A DNA stretch of 64,000 nucleotides, taken from Abyssicoccus albus. Lineage in GTDB: Bacteria; Bacillota; Bacilli; Staphylococcales; Abyssicoccaceae. The notes under the pieces were generated by a model, which worked only from the letters and a program-made list of their open reading frames with translations, was not told the DNA's origin and did not search any database. Shown one piece after another: positions 42,472-50,240 of this stretch. The position numbers and the translations under genes are program-made. The stretch spans positions 245,273-309,272 of the forward strand of contig NZ_RKRK01000003.1 of NCBI RefSeq assembly GCF_003815035.1, given 5' to 3'. The first letter of the stretch is position 1, and each line of letters begins with the position of its first letter.

Positions 42472-43663
42472 ATTAACAGTCACAATGAAAGATGCCTATC
42501 CGGTTACAACCATCTACTCGTCAAGACCATCTTATGAAGATAGTCCTTGGTTGGCCGCAGAAGAACATCAACTGAACTTCTTATCTGCTAGGGAATTACA
42601 TATCGCTGAGCTTCCAGTCATTGTACATGAAGCTTCCATTACAGATAAGCTTGCAACACTTTATCAACTCGTCGACAGAACCGTACCATCAAACGTACAC
42701 ACATTCACAGATCGACAAAGTTATGAATCTTTACTGACACAGCTGACACATGACGGTCAAAATACAATTCAATTCCAGTATATTCATGATGATTCAATAC
42801 TAGATCCATCGCATTATACAATTGACAAGCAAATATTTATTGATTTAAACAATAAGTCAAAGATTCATCAATTCGTTGATCCAAAACATTTACCGAAGCG
42901 ATTGATTATTCCACATCATACATTAGAAGAAACACTCAAAACATGGAACTATCCTTTCGTCATTAAACCAGGAGATGAACGTCCTACAGCCGGTGGTTAT
43001 GGGGTGATGATTTGTTATAACGATGAAGACTTATACGACGCAAAACAGAGAATCGAAGCGTGTTCAACAGAAAGTGATTTATTAATTATTGAACAATTTA
43101 TCACACCTGTAGAAAATTATTGCATACAATTTGCAACGACCGACGATGGGCAAATCACGTATCTCGGTGCCGCAAAGCAAATTATCGATGATCACGGTTT
43201 TTACAAAGGCAATGAAAGCATTGAAACAATTGACCAAGATATCATTGACATCGGGTATGACATTATGAAAAAGGGCGTTGAATATGGGTTCTTTGGAATC
43301 GCTGGATTTGATGTATTAGTTGATGAATCGAACAACGCATACGTCATCGACTTAAATTTCAGAGTCAATGGTTCAACTGCATTGTTATTACTGAAAGAAC
43401 AATTAAACTCTAACTACCAAAAATTTATTAACTATTTTTCACCAGGTAATAATGAGCAATTCTATCAATTGATTAAGCGATACGTTGAAGCGGGTCATTT
43501 ATTCCCACTCAGTTATTACGATGGAGATTGGTACAAAGGGGAATATGTCCAATCTCGCTTCGGTGCAATATGGACCGGAGAATCAAAAGCGTTCATCAAA
43601 CACATTGAAGCGCAATTCAAAGACGAATTAAACAACATTAAGGAGGCGTCAAACTTTGATTGA
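42455..43663 (+). CDS. ATP-grasp ligase in the methionine operon
   Basis: The 402-residue protein has an ATP-grasp fold from about residue 110. WNYPFVIKPGDERPTAGGYGV is the phosphate-binding loop, LLIIEQFITPVENYCIQFA follows, and FGIAGFDVLVDESNNAYVID then LNFRVNGS supply the metal-binding Asp and Asn. Such enzymes join a carboxylate to an amine or other nucleophile with ATP, as in dipeptide ligases and carbamoyl-phosphate synthase. The N-terminal domain is not recognised. The start at 42455 follows AAAGGAG. The gene overlaps the amidohydrolase before it and metN after it (8 bp), so it is tightly coupled to both. A ligase next to a hydrolase and an importer suggests making or remodelling a methionine-containing amide; the product is unknown. 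Confidence 0.82.
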   Translation: MNLTNKLTVTMKDAYPVTTIYSSRPSYEDSPWLAAEEHQLNFLSARELHIAELPVIVHEASITDKLATLYQLVDRTVPSNVHTFTDRQSYESLLTQLTHDGQNTIQFQYIHDDSILDPSHYTIDKQIFIDLNNKSKIHQFVDPKHLPKRLIIPHHTLEETLKTWNYPFVIKPGDERPTAGGYGVMICYNDEDLYDAKQRIEACSTESDLLIIEQFITPVENYCIQFATTDDGQITYLGAAKQIIDDHGFYKGNESIETIDQDIIDIGYDIMKKGVEYGFFGIAGFDVLVDESNNAYVIDLNFRVNGSTALLLLKEQLNSNYQKFINYFSPGNNEQFYQLIKRYVEAGHLFPLSYYDGDWYKGEYVQSRFGAIWTGESKAFIKHIEAQFKDELNNIKEASNFD

Positions 43664-44672
43664 ATTTAAGCATGTGAACAAAACTTATTCTAAAAAAGGA
43701 CAATCCATTGACGCTTTAAAAGATGTCTCCTTCCAAGTGAATAAAGGAGATATATACGGGGTTATTGGATACAGTGGTGCCGGCAAAAGCACACTTATTC
43801 GACTCGTCAATCAACTTGAGACGACTACATCTGGTGATGTAATTGTCGATGGTGAAAATATAAACCAATATTCTAAATCAGAACTCAGACGAGCTCGCAA
43901 ACATATTGGAATGATTTTTCAACATTTTAATTTGTTAGAGACCAAAACAGTCTTTAACAATGTCGCGATTCCTCTCTATTTAATTGGAACACCTAAAGAA
44001 GAAATCAAAGAGCGTGTCCATGCGATGTTAGAGTTCGTTGGTATCGGAGATAAAGCAAAACAATACCCGAAAGAACTGTCAGGTGGTCAAAAACAACGCG
44101 TTGCAATTGCACGCGCACTCATTACACGACCGAAAATTTTGTTATGTGATGAAGCAACAAGTGCACTAGACCCAGCAACTACAGAGCAAATTTTATCGCT
44201 GTTAAAGAAAGTCAATAATGAATTCGACATTACCATTCTAATCATTACTCATGAAATGAGTGTCATTCAACAAATATGCGATAAAGTTGCCGTGATGGAA
44301 AATGGTGAACTCATTGAACACGGATCAGTCAAGCAAGTGTTTAGTCAACCTAGAACGGATACAGCAAAACGGTTTGTATCTACAGTGATTAAAACTTCAC
44401 CGACGACGATGATGCAACAATCGATAAAGCAATCAACAGATCGCCACTTATTTAAACTCTTTGTCGATACCCATCAATTAGACGTTCCTTTTATCGAGCA
44501 TTTAATTCAAACGCTGCAGCTCAATGTGTCAATCATTCATGCATTTATGGCAGAAATCCAAGAGGATACAGTATGTTATTTGTGGCTTAATGTTCAAGGT
44601 TCAGATCAGCAAATACAATCGGTTCATGATTATTTCTCATCACACAATATCATTTATGAGGAGGTTGCTTAA
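43656..44672 (+). CDS. metN: Methionine ABC importer ATP-binding subunit
   Basis: The 338-residue ATPase has Walker A GYSGAGKST, signature ELSGGQKQRVAIARAL, Walker B ILLCDEATSALDP and the switch in ITHEMSV. After about residue 245 comes the NIL domain (residues about 260-338), which binds methionine and inhibits transport in MetN proteins. The start codon is TTG, after AAGGAGG. It overlaps the ATP-grasp gene by 8 bp and shares one base with metI (TAATG). Control by the S-box riboswitch upstream fits its role in methionine uptake. Confidence 0.95.
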   Translation: MIEFKHVNKTYSKKGQSIDALKDVSFQVNKGDIYGVIGYSGAGKSTLIRLVNQLETTTSGDVIVDGENINQYSKSELRRARKHIGMIFQHFNLLETKTVFNNVAIPLYLIGTPKEEIKERVHAMLEFVGIGDKAKQYPKELSGGQKQRVAIARALITRPKILLCDEATSALDPATTEQILSLLKKVNNEFDITILIITHEMSVIQQICDKVAVMENGELIEHGSVKQVFSQPRTDTAKRFVSTVIKTSPTTMMQQSIKQSTDRHLFKLFVDTHQLDVPFIEHLIQTLQLNVSIIHAFMAEIQEDTVCYLWLNVQGSDQQIQSVHDYFSSHNIIYEEVA

Positions 44673-45331
44673 TGTTTGGTTCTTCATTAGATAGTGCTCA
44701 ACTCATACAAGCACTATATGAAACGTTGCATATGGTAACGATGTCGTTAATCTTTGGGACTCTCATCGGACTCCCACTCGGTATATTGCTCGTCATTACA
44801 AGAAAAAATGGAATATGGGAAAACCCCTTCATATATCATTTGATTAATCCAATCATCAATATTTTACGTTCAATTCCATTTATTATATTACTCATTGCAA
44901 TCGTTCCTTTAACAAAGCTCATCGCCGGAACTTCAATAGGTACAACCGCTGCTATCGTGCCACTCACAATATACGTGGCACCCTATTTAGCACGACTCAT
45001 AGAAAATTCACTGCTCGAAGTTGGTGATGGAATTATCGAGGCCGCCGAAGCAATGGGCGCAACACCATTTCAAATCATCCGTCACTTTCTATTACCAGAG
45101 TCATTCGGATCATTAATTTTAACCATTACAACCGCAATTATCGGTTTAATCGGAGCTACAGCCATGGCAGGTGCTGTAGGCGGAGGCGGAATCGGTGATC
45201 TAGCACTTGTCTATGGCTACCAGCGATTCGATAATATCGCAATCCTTATTACGGTTGTCATCTTAGTTGTCTTAGTCCAAATTATCCAACCCATCGGTAA
45301 CTATTTAGCACGAAAAGTTCGAAAAAATTAA
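44672..45331 (+). CDS. metI: Methionine ABC importer permease
   Basis: The 219-residue permease has five membrane helices and the EAA loop IIEAAEAMGATPFQIIRHFL that contacts MetN. The GATAMAGAVGGGGIGDLALVYGYQ segment is typical of MetI. Its GGAGG site lies inside the end of metN. Confidence 0.95.
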   Translation: MFGSSLDSAQLIQALYETLHMVTMSLIFGTLIGLPLGILLVITRKNGIWENPFIYHLINPIINILRSIPFIILLIAIVPLTKLIAGTSIGTTAAIVPLTIYVAPYLARLIENSLLEVGDGIIEAAEAMGATPFQIIRHFLLPESFGSLILTITTAIIGLIGATAMAGAVGGGGIGDLALVYGYQRFDNIAILITVVILVVLVQIIQPIGNYLARKVRKN

Positions 45332-45352
45332 TATGACTCGGAGGAATTTATA

Positions 45353-46207
45353 ATGAAAAAAATGATTCTTACTTTACTATCAGCTATTTTATTTCTATCT
45401 GCATGTGGATCAAACGAACAAAAAGAAGATAAGAAAAATGTCACAATCGGTATTACATCAAATGATAGTGTAGCTTGGAAGAAAGTTCAAGAACTCGCTA
45501 AGGAAGAAGGTATAAATGTTGAATTGAAGGCATTTTCTGACTATAACGTACCTAATACTGCACTCAATGATGGTGATATCGATATGAATGCATTCCAACA
45601 CTTTGCTTTCTTAAATGAATTTGAAAAAGCACATGAAGGTGTTGAAATTAAGCCAATCCGTACAACTGTTTTAGCACCACTCGGTATTTATTCTGAAAAA
45701 ATCGAAGATATTAAAGACGTCAAAGACGGTGCTAAAGTGATCATCCCAAATGACGTATCGAACCAAGCACGCGCATTAAAGTTGTTAGAAAAAGTAGGAT
45801 TACTTAAATTGAACGAAGACTTCGGTTTAACTGGATCACCTAAAGATATTAAAGAGAATAAGAAGAACTTAGAAATTAAAGCAGTTGACGCTCAACAAAC
45901 AGCTCGTGCACTATCTGATGTAGATTTATCAATCATCAATAACGGTGTTGCTGTAAAAGCAGGCCTTAACCCGAAAGATGATCCTATTTTCTTAGAAGAT
46001 TCTGAGGGAGAAGCAACGAAACCTTATATCAACTTTATCGCAGTCAAAGAAAGTGAAAAAGACAACGAAGTATACAACAAAGTAGCTGATTTATACCATT
46101 CTAAAGAAGCTCAAGACGCATTAAAAGAAGATACAAAAGACGGTGAAATCATCGTCGACTTAGATGAAGATGAAATTGAAGCCATCGAAAAAGAACTTGC
46201 TGAATAA
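45353..46207 (+). CDS. metQ: Methionine-binding lipoprotein
   Basis: The 284-residue lipoprotein (LSAC, Cys18) belongs to the NlpA/MetQ family. VTIGITSNDSVAWKKVQELA opens the binding fold. LNDGDIDMNAFQHFAFLNEF and PIRTTVLAPLGIYSEKI are typical, as is NDVSNQARALKLLEKVGLLK. It captures D- or L-methionine for MetNI. Some relatives prefer Met-containing dipeptides, which would suit the hydrolase and ligase genes in this operon. CGGAGGA precedes the ATG. The operon ends at the terminator after this gene. Confidence 0.95.
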   Translation: MKKMILTLLSAILFLSACGSNEQKEDKKNVTIGITSNDSVAWKKVQELAKEEGINVELKAFSDYNVPNTALNDGDIDMNAFQHFAFLNEFEKAHEGVEIKPIRTTVLAPLGIYSEKIEDIKDVKDGAKVIIPNDVSNQARALKLLEKVGLLKLNEDFGLTGSPKDIKENKKNLEIKAVDAQQTARALSDVDLSIINNGVAVKAGLNPKDDPIFLEDSEGEATKPYINFIAVKESEKDNEVYNKVADLYHSKEAQDALKEDTKDGEIIVDLDEDEIEAIEKELAE

Positions 46208-46214
46208 CTTAAAG

Positions 46215-46245
46215 AAACCTATCCATACTTAATGGATAGGTTTTT
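46215..46245 (+). terminator. Terminator of the S-box/metNIQ operon
   Basis: A 12-bp stem (46215-46226 and 46232-46243) with a 5-base loop and T run starts 8 bp after the metQ stop. Confidence 0.9.
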
Positions 46246-46246
46246 A

Positions 46247-46335
46247 TCGTCAGGTTTACTCATTCTCACCCAAAACCTGACGACTATTTGCTATTTTATC
46301 ATCAGGTTTGCTCATTCTCACCCAAAACCTGACGA
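46247..46335. repeat. Two tandem hairpin repeats, period 52 bp
   Basis: Hairpins at 46247-46283 and 46299-46335 have arms TCGTCAGGTTT (TCATCAGGTTT in the second) and AAACCTGACGA around loops of the type ACTCATTCTCACCCA. The array lies between convergent metQ and the DinB-type gene and resembles, in layout, the arrays at 952-1230 and 26406-26560. Confidence 0.85.
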
Positions 46336-46342
46336 CTAAACT

Positions 46343-46849
46343 TTATTGACCTAACGCAATTTCAATATGTGCTAAATGATGGCGAGGATGCCATGACAAC
46401 TTCAACAATTGCTCGAATACTGTGACCTTCTCACCATTTAACATAAAATATTGTTCCAAATCTTCATCTGATAATTCACGACCTAGTGTCGCAATGCGTT
46501 GATTCAATCCATCTAATGCTTGTATCGAAACGTCAACATCCATTTCATTATCTACGTGTTCTATCCATTGATTTTGATCAAATTCTGCAATCACGACACC
46601 ACTATCCGTCAATGCCATCTTCAATCTAACATACATATTGACTTGTGAATCTGCAATATGATGAATCAATTGACGTACATTCCATGCGCCTTCACGATAT
46701 GTTCTGTTGAAGTCTTCATTAGATATCCCATCAATCACTCGATTCAACTGATGCACATATTCCTCAACTTCATCCATCGCAACTTCAACATCTTTCATCG
46801 AAATAACTGATGGTACATTTAACTTGCCGATTGGGAATTGCTTATCCAT
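46343..46849 (-). CDS. DinB/YfiT-type putative metal-dependent hydrolase or bacillithiol transferase
   Basis: The 168-residue four-helix protein has the YfiT pattern. It starts FPIGKLNVP. REGAWNVRQLIHHIADSQVN supplies the first His ligand, and LSWHPRHHLAHIEIALG supplies the last two, which together bind Ni or Zn. Close relatives in low-GC Gram-positives are bacillithiol S-transferases. Others are uncharacterised hydrolases. GAGGTGA precedes the ATG. It is a single gene. Confidence 0.85.
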   Translation of the reverse strand: MDKQFPIGKLNVPSVISMKDVEVAMDEVEEYVHQLNRVIDGISNEDFNRTYREGAWNVRQLIHHIADSQVNMYVRLKMALTDSGVVIAEFDQNQWIEHVDNEMDVDVSIQALDGLNQRIATLGRELSDEDLEQYFMLNGEKVTVFEQLLKLSWHPRHHLAHIEIALGQ

Positions 46850-46925
46850 TTAAATCACCTCTTCTATTTTAAGTGTAACATCATATGATAAAATACAGTT
46901 AACAAACGCAAAGAGGAGCAATTCA

Positions 46926-47324
46926 ATGAGAAAAATTTTCTTAACACTTGGAACTTTAGGTATCATTGCATTTCTAATCATCACATTCATGAATGGGTTT
47001 AAAGATATACCTGTTTGGTTACTCATGTTTTCTTTACTGTTATTCGTCATCGATGAAAGTTCAATCCAATACTTCAAATCACTCAAACTGAGTGGAATTA
47101 TTATTATGATCTTTTCTTTACTCGTTACCATTGCCATTGCTACCAGTCTCATTATGGGCAGTAGCTATGTAATGACTGAAATGTTGCACCTTGAAGGTCT
47201 AACAAAAACAATCTTAGCCTATATTGTCATATTTGTCGTGATTTCACTTGCTAGTTTAGCACTTGCATATATTCGTATGAAGTTTGTTGATCCTAAAGTT
47301 AAACAAGATGATTCAAACATTTAG
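46926..47324 (+). CDS. Small membrane protein, 132 residues, unknown function
   Basis: The protein has about four hydrophobic segments (5-22, 28-43, 53-78 and 92-117) and ends MKFVDPKVKQDDSNI. AGAGGAG precedes the ATG and a terminator follows. I do not recognise a family. It is divergent from the DinB-type gene. Confidence 0.72.
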   Translation: MRKIFLTLGTLGIIAFLIITFMNGFKDIPVWLLMFSLLLFVIDESSIQYFKSLKLSGIIIMIFSLLVTIAIATSLIMGSSYVMTEMLHLEGLTKTILAYIVIFVVISLASLALAYIRMKFVDPKVKQDDSNI

Positions 47325-47356
47325 TTACACGTGAAACAACAATCATTAATACAATA

Positions 47357-47390
47357 GAAGCCGAAGTTCCTACAAAGGAACTTCGGCTTC
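47357..47390. terminator. Terminator between the membrane protein gene and gtfB
   Basis: A perfect 14-bp stem (47357-47370 and 47377-47390) with a 6-base loop lies 33 bp past one stop and 10 bp past the gtfB stop, serving the convergent genes, including the end of the accessory Sec operon. Confidence 0.85.
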
Positions 47391-47399
47391 ATTAGTATA

Positions 47400-48725
47400 T
47401 TATTTCTTTAATAAATTAAACTGTTTTGCAAACTCTGCTTCACTAATTTCATTACCATGCTTCTTTTGCCGTGCCATCATATGATAAAATTTTTCACTTT
47501 CTTTAGTATTTAATATAAGTTCTATTAAATACTCTGTATCATTTTCTGCTGCTAAAAACTGCTTTTCAGTATAAATTTTATTATGCGCAGTATGTTCAAA
47601 TCCGATAATTAGCATATTATAATCAAAAGCACCTTTCACAGAATCTAAAACCTCGCTTCCATAGTGAATGTCTAAATATATGCTACAAATTTTATACAGC
47701 TCGACAAGAGTACTTCGCTTAATACTTGGATACAATCTAATATTGTCATATTCGCCTTTACTTAATAATTTTGATGACATTTCAGTGATAGCTGCGATAT
47801 GTATATAATGATTTGGTAATGCTTTAGCTATTGTATCAATATCATGAAGTTGATCTGAGTTTGTAACAATTAATATATGATGATTATGCATTGGCTCTTT
47901 CAAATATTGATAGACATAGCCACCATGATGGATTCGATCCTCATGAGGTAATAGTGACGTTAAATTCATATATTCATCACTATCCGGTACAATAATATCA
48001 AAATTTCTTGTATCAGAAGATAGCATTGCTAACATATTTCCTGGAACTTGACTCTCTGTATTTTCTTGCCAAATCAAATAGTCTTTACCCTTCACACCTA
48101 ATTGATATACTGCAATAAATGGAAATGATAATGAGTTGATGACAAAACTATCTAATCGTTCAAACGCATTCTTCAAGTAGAAAATTATATATTGTGTTTT
48201 ATCGGAGAAGAAATGCTCCTTCCCTTTATATTTAATGATATAATCATTTGTCACATGATTTTCATAAATAATTGGTTGATGGTCACGGTTAAAATAAGTC
48301 GTCAATATGCTTTCATTTGATCCACCAAATACTTTTGTCTTGTAATGAACTCCAAATTGATTATAAAATTCTATTGCTCGGACTTGCCCGTTTTGATCAA
48401 GCCACTCGATTGATTGTACAATTCGATGTTTGTAATTTTTTTTATACTTAATATGGGCCTTTACATTTCCCATATCTTTAATCTGAGCTTCGTGATTATT
48501 CCCATCGATTTCCCAATATAAAGGCTTATTCACTTCATTAAAATAAAGTGGTTTATCTTTAGTGTTTGTTTTAAATTCTGTAAAAAATTGATAAGGGCTA
48601 AGCACGCCTTCTGGCAAAAAACCGTCATCCTCAATGACAACCGTCGGATGGTTTATTCCCGATCGCTTCATTGACTGGTAAATTTTTTTTGTATTTGCAT
48701 CAAATGTTTCAAATAGATTAATCAT
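47400..48725 (-). CDS. gtfB: Accessory Sec glycosylation chaperone GtfB
   Basis: The 441-residue protein matches GtfB, the non-catalytic partner of GtfA. It begins MINLFETFDANTKKIYQSMK and contains GFLPEGVLSPYQFFTEF. GtfB binds the serine-rich adhesin and helps GtfA add GlcNAc to Ser/Thr in the cytoplasm. It keeps a GT-B-like shape but lacks a donor-site EX7E motif. Its start overlaps gtfA by 8 bp and it is the last gene of the locus. Confidence 0.93.
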   Translation of the reverse strand: MINLFETFDANTKKIYQSMKRSGINHPTVVIEDDGFLPEGVLSPYQFFTEFKTNTKDKPLYFNEVNKPLYWEIDGNNHEAQIKDMGNVKAHIKYKKNYKHRIVQSIEWLDQNGQVRAIEFYNQFGVHYKTKVFGGSNESILTTYFNRDHQPIIYENHVTNDYIIKYKGKEHFFSDKTQYIIFYLKNAFERLDSFVINSLSFPFIAVYQLGVKGKDYLIWQENTESQVPGNMLAMLSSDTRNFDIIVPDSDEYMNLTSLLPHEDRIHHGGYVYQYLKEPMHNHHILIVTNSDQLHDIDTIAKALPNHYIHIAAITEMSSKLLSKGEYDNIRLYPSIKRSTLVELYKICSIYLDIHYGSEVLDSVKGAFDYNMLIIGFEHTAHNKIYTEKQFLAAENDTEYLIELILNTKESEKFYHMMARQKKHGNEISEAEFAKQFNLLKK

Positions 48726-50223
48726 TTTGCACCTCTTCGATCAACGTCTTCCATTTTTTAGTTAGAATTTCTGTCCTAAACTCTTTTGCGATAGAGTACG
48801 AATTTAATTCTACATCTTTATAATCAAGAGATTTATAGAAATCAACAATTTTTTTTGCGTAAATATTAATCATCTCATCGTTTGCAATTTGGTCTAGTTG
48901 TAATGGTATTAAAAACCCATTTCCTTCGTGTTCTATAAATGTCTTAGTCCCATAATTAACATCAAAACCAATCATTCCTAGTCCCGATCCAACTGCTTCC
49001 ATTAAAGTTAAACCAAAACCTTCACTTTGGGATGCAGATAAAAATAACTCATAATTTGAATAAACAGTCTTCAAGTCGACATGACCTTTCATCTTAATAT
49101 ATTCTTGTGCATCATGGTCAACGATAATCTGCGAAAGTTTTTCTTTTTCGCCACCTTCACCATAAATATCCAGTGTTAAATCTGGAAGTTCTTTTTTAGC
49201 TTTAATAACTGCTTTAGCAATTAAGTCTATATGTTTTTCGCTCGCAAGCCTTGATGCTGAAATAAGACTATATCGTTTTCGTGATTTAGGTTTGATGAGT
49301 TGATCAATGCTTCCTACAGGAATCGTATAAATTTTTGGGTGAAGATTTTTGTATTGTTCGAATTGTTGTTTCAATAGTTTATTTTGAGCATCGGTTGCAG
49401 TGATGTAAAAATCAATATGTTTCGCTTCTGTAAAAACGTAATCATAAAAATTATTCCATAAAATATGTTCTGCATCTGTGAAATGATCACTAAAATGCTC
49501 AGCATGAATTACAACACCAACTTTAGCATCATTTTTATTTTGCAATACTGCCTGGCCAATATTGGTTGAACGATCTATAATCACAATATCTTTATGGGAT
49601 AAATTCAATTGTTGAATAAAATAAGCAACGAATTCAGCTTTAGAGTACAGCTTCACTTCATTTATAAAAAACATACTATCTGATCCATTAATATATTCAC
49701 TATATGCAATACGCCCATCCTCTTGATAGAAATGTCGCAAATATAATTCTGGTTTATTTGCTTTCGGTGCATAATACTCACTGAATAAACGAGTATAATT
49801 AAAATAATCTTTTCGAATTAACTTACCATTAGACACAAATTCCGCTCGATCAACAGTGCCTTCTTCAGTATTATGCATATAACATCTTACATAGTTATCT
49901 TGCCCTGGTAATACAAGTAATTTAATTTTACCGACTTGTTCTGTTCTAATAATAGAATCTTGAATAGAGTTGACTAAATCATCAATATGATAAGTTGTCG
50001 GATGAATGTCAATATCAGTAAAGTATTGATATAGCCAAATGACCTCATCATCTTTAAATCCAATGTTCGATGTTAGCGTCTGTATATTTTCATTTGACAT
50101 AAAATCTAAATATACAAATTTATTTTGAATATCTATTTGACGGAGGATTTCCGCTCTATATTTTTGAGCATATTCTACGCCACTACTAGCCCATCCTATA
50201 CCAAAATTCAAGTGATAGATCAT
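48718..50223 (-). CDS. gtfA: Accessory Sec O-GlcNAc glycosyltransferase GtfA
   Basis: The 501-residue GT-B, GT4-like enzyme starts MIYHLNFGIGWASSGVEYAQ as in other GtfA proteins. The donor site lies near residue 320 (YSLISASRLASEKHIDLIAKA), followed by DIYGEGGEKEKL and the EX7E-type SASQSEGFGLTLMEAVGSGL. With GtfB it puts the first GlcNAc on the serine-rich repeats. AAGGGGTG precedes the ATG and the gene is 17 bp after secA2. No further glycosyltransferases follow, so the glycan is probably short. Confidence 0.95.
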   Translation of the reverse strand: MIYHLNFGIGWASSGVEYAQKYRAEILRQIDIQNKFVYLDFMSNENIQTLTSNIGFKDDEVIWLYQYFTDIDIHPTTYHIDDLVNSIQDSIIRTEQVGKIKLLVLPGQDNYVRCYMHNTEEGTVDRAEFVSNGKLIRKDYFNYTRLFSEYYAPKANKPELYLRHFYQEDGRIAYSEYINGSDSMFFINEVKLYSKAEFVAYFIQQLNLSHKDIVIIDRSTNIGQAVLQNKNDAKVGVVIHAEHFSDHFTDAEHILWNNFYDYVFTEAKHIDFYITATDAQNKLLKQQFEQYKNLHPKIYTIPVGSIDQLIKPKSRKRYSLISASRLASEKHIDLIAKAVIKAKKELPDLTLDIYGEGGEKEKLSQIIVDHDAQEYIKMKGHVDLKTVYSNYELFLSASQSEGFGLTLMEAVGSGLGMIGFDVNYGTKTFIEHEGNGFLIPLQLDQIANDEMINIYAKKIVDFYKSLDYKDVELNSYSIAKEFRTEILTKKWKTLIEEVQND

Positions 50224-50240
50224 TTTAACACCCCTTATTA

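Noticed and set aside
42455..43663. The ATP-grasp gene as a carbamoyl-phosphate synthase subunit
   Set aside because: It is about a third of the usual large-subunit length and sits in a methionine operon without pyrimidine or arginine genes.
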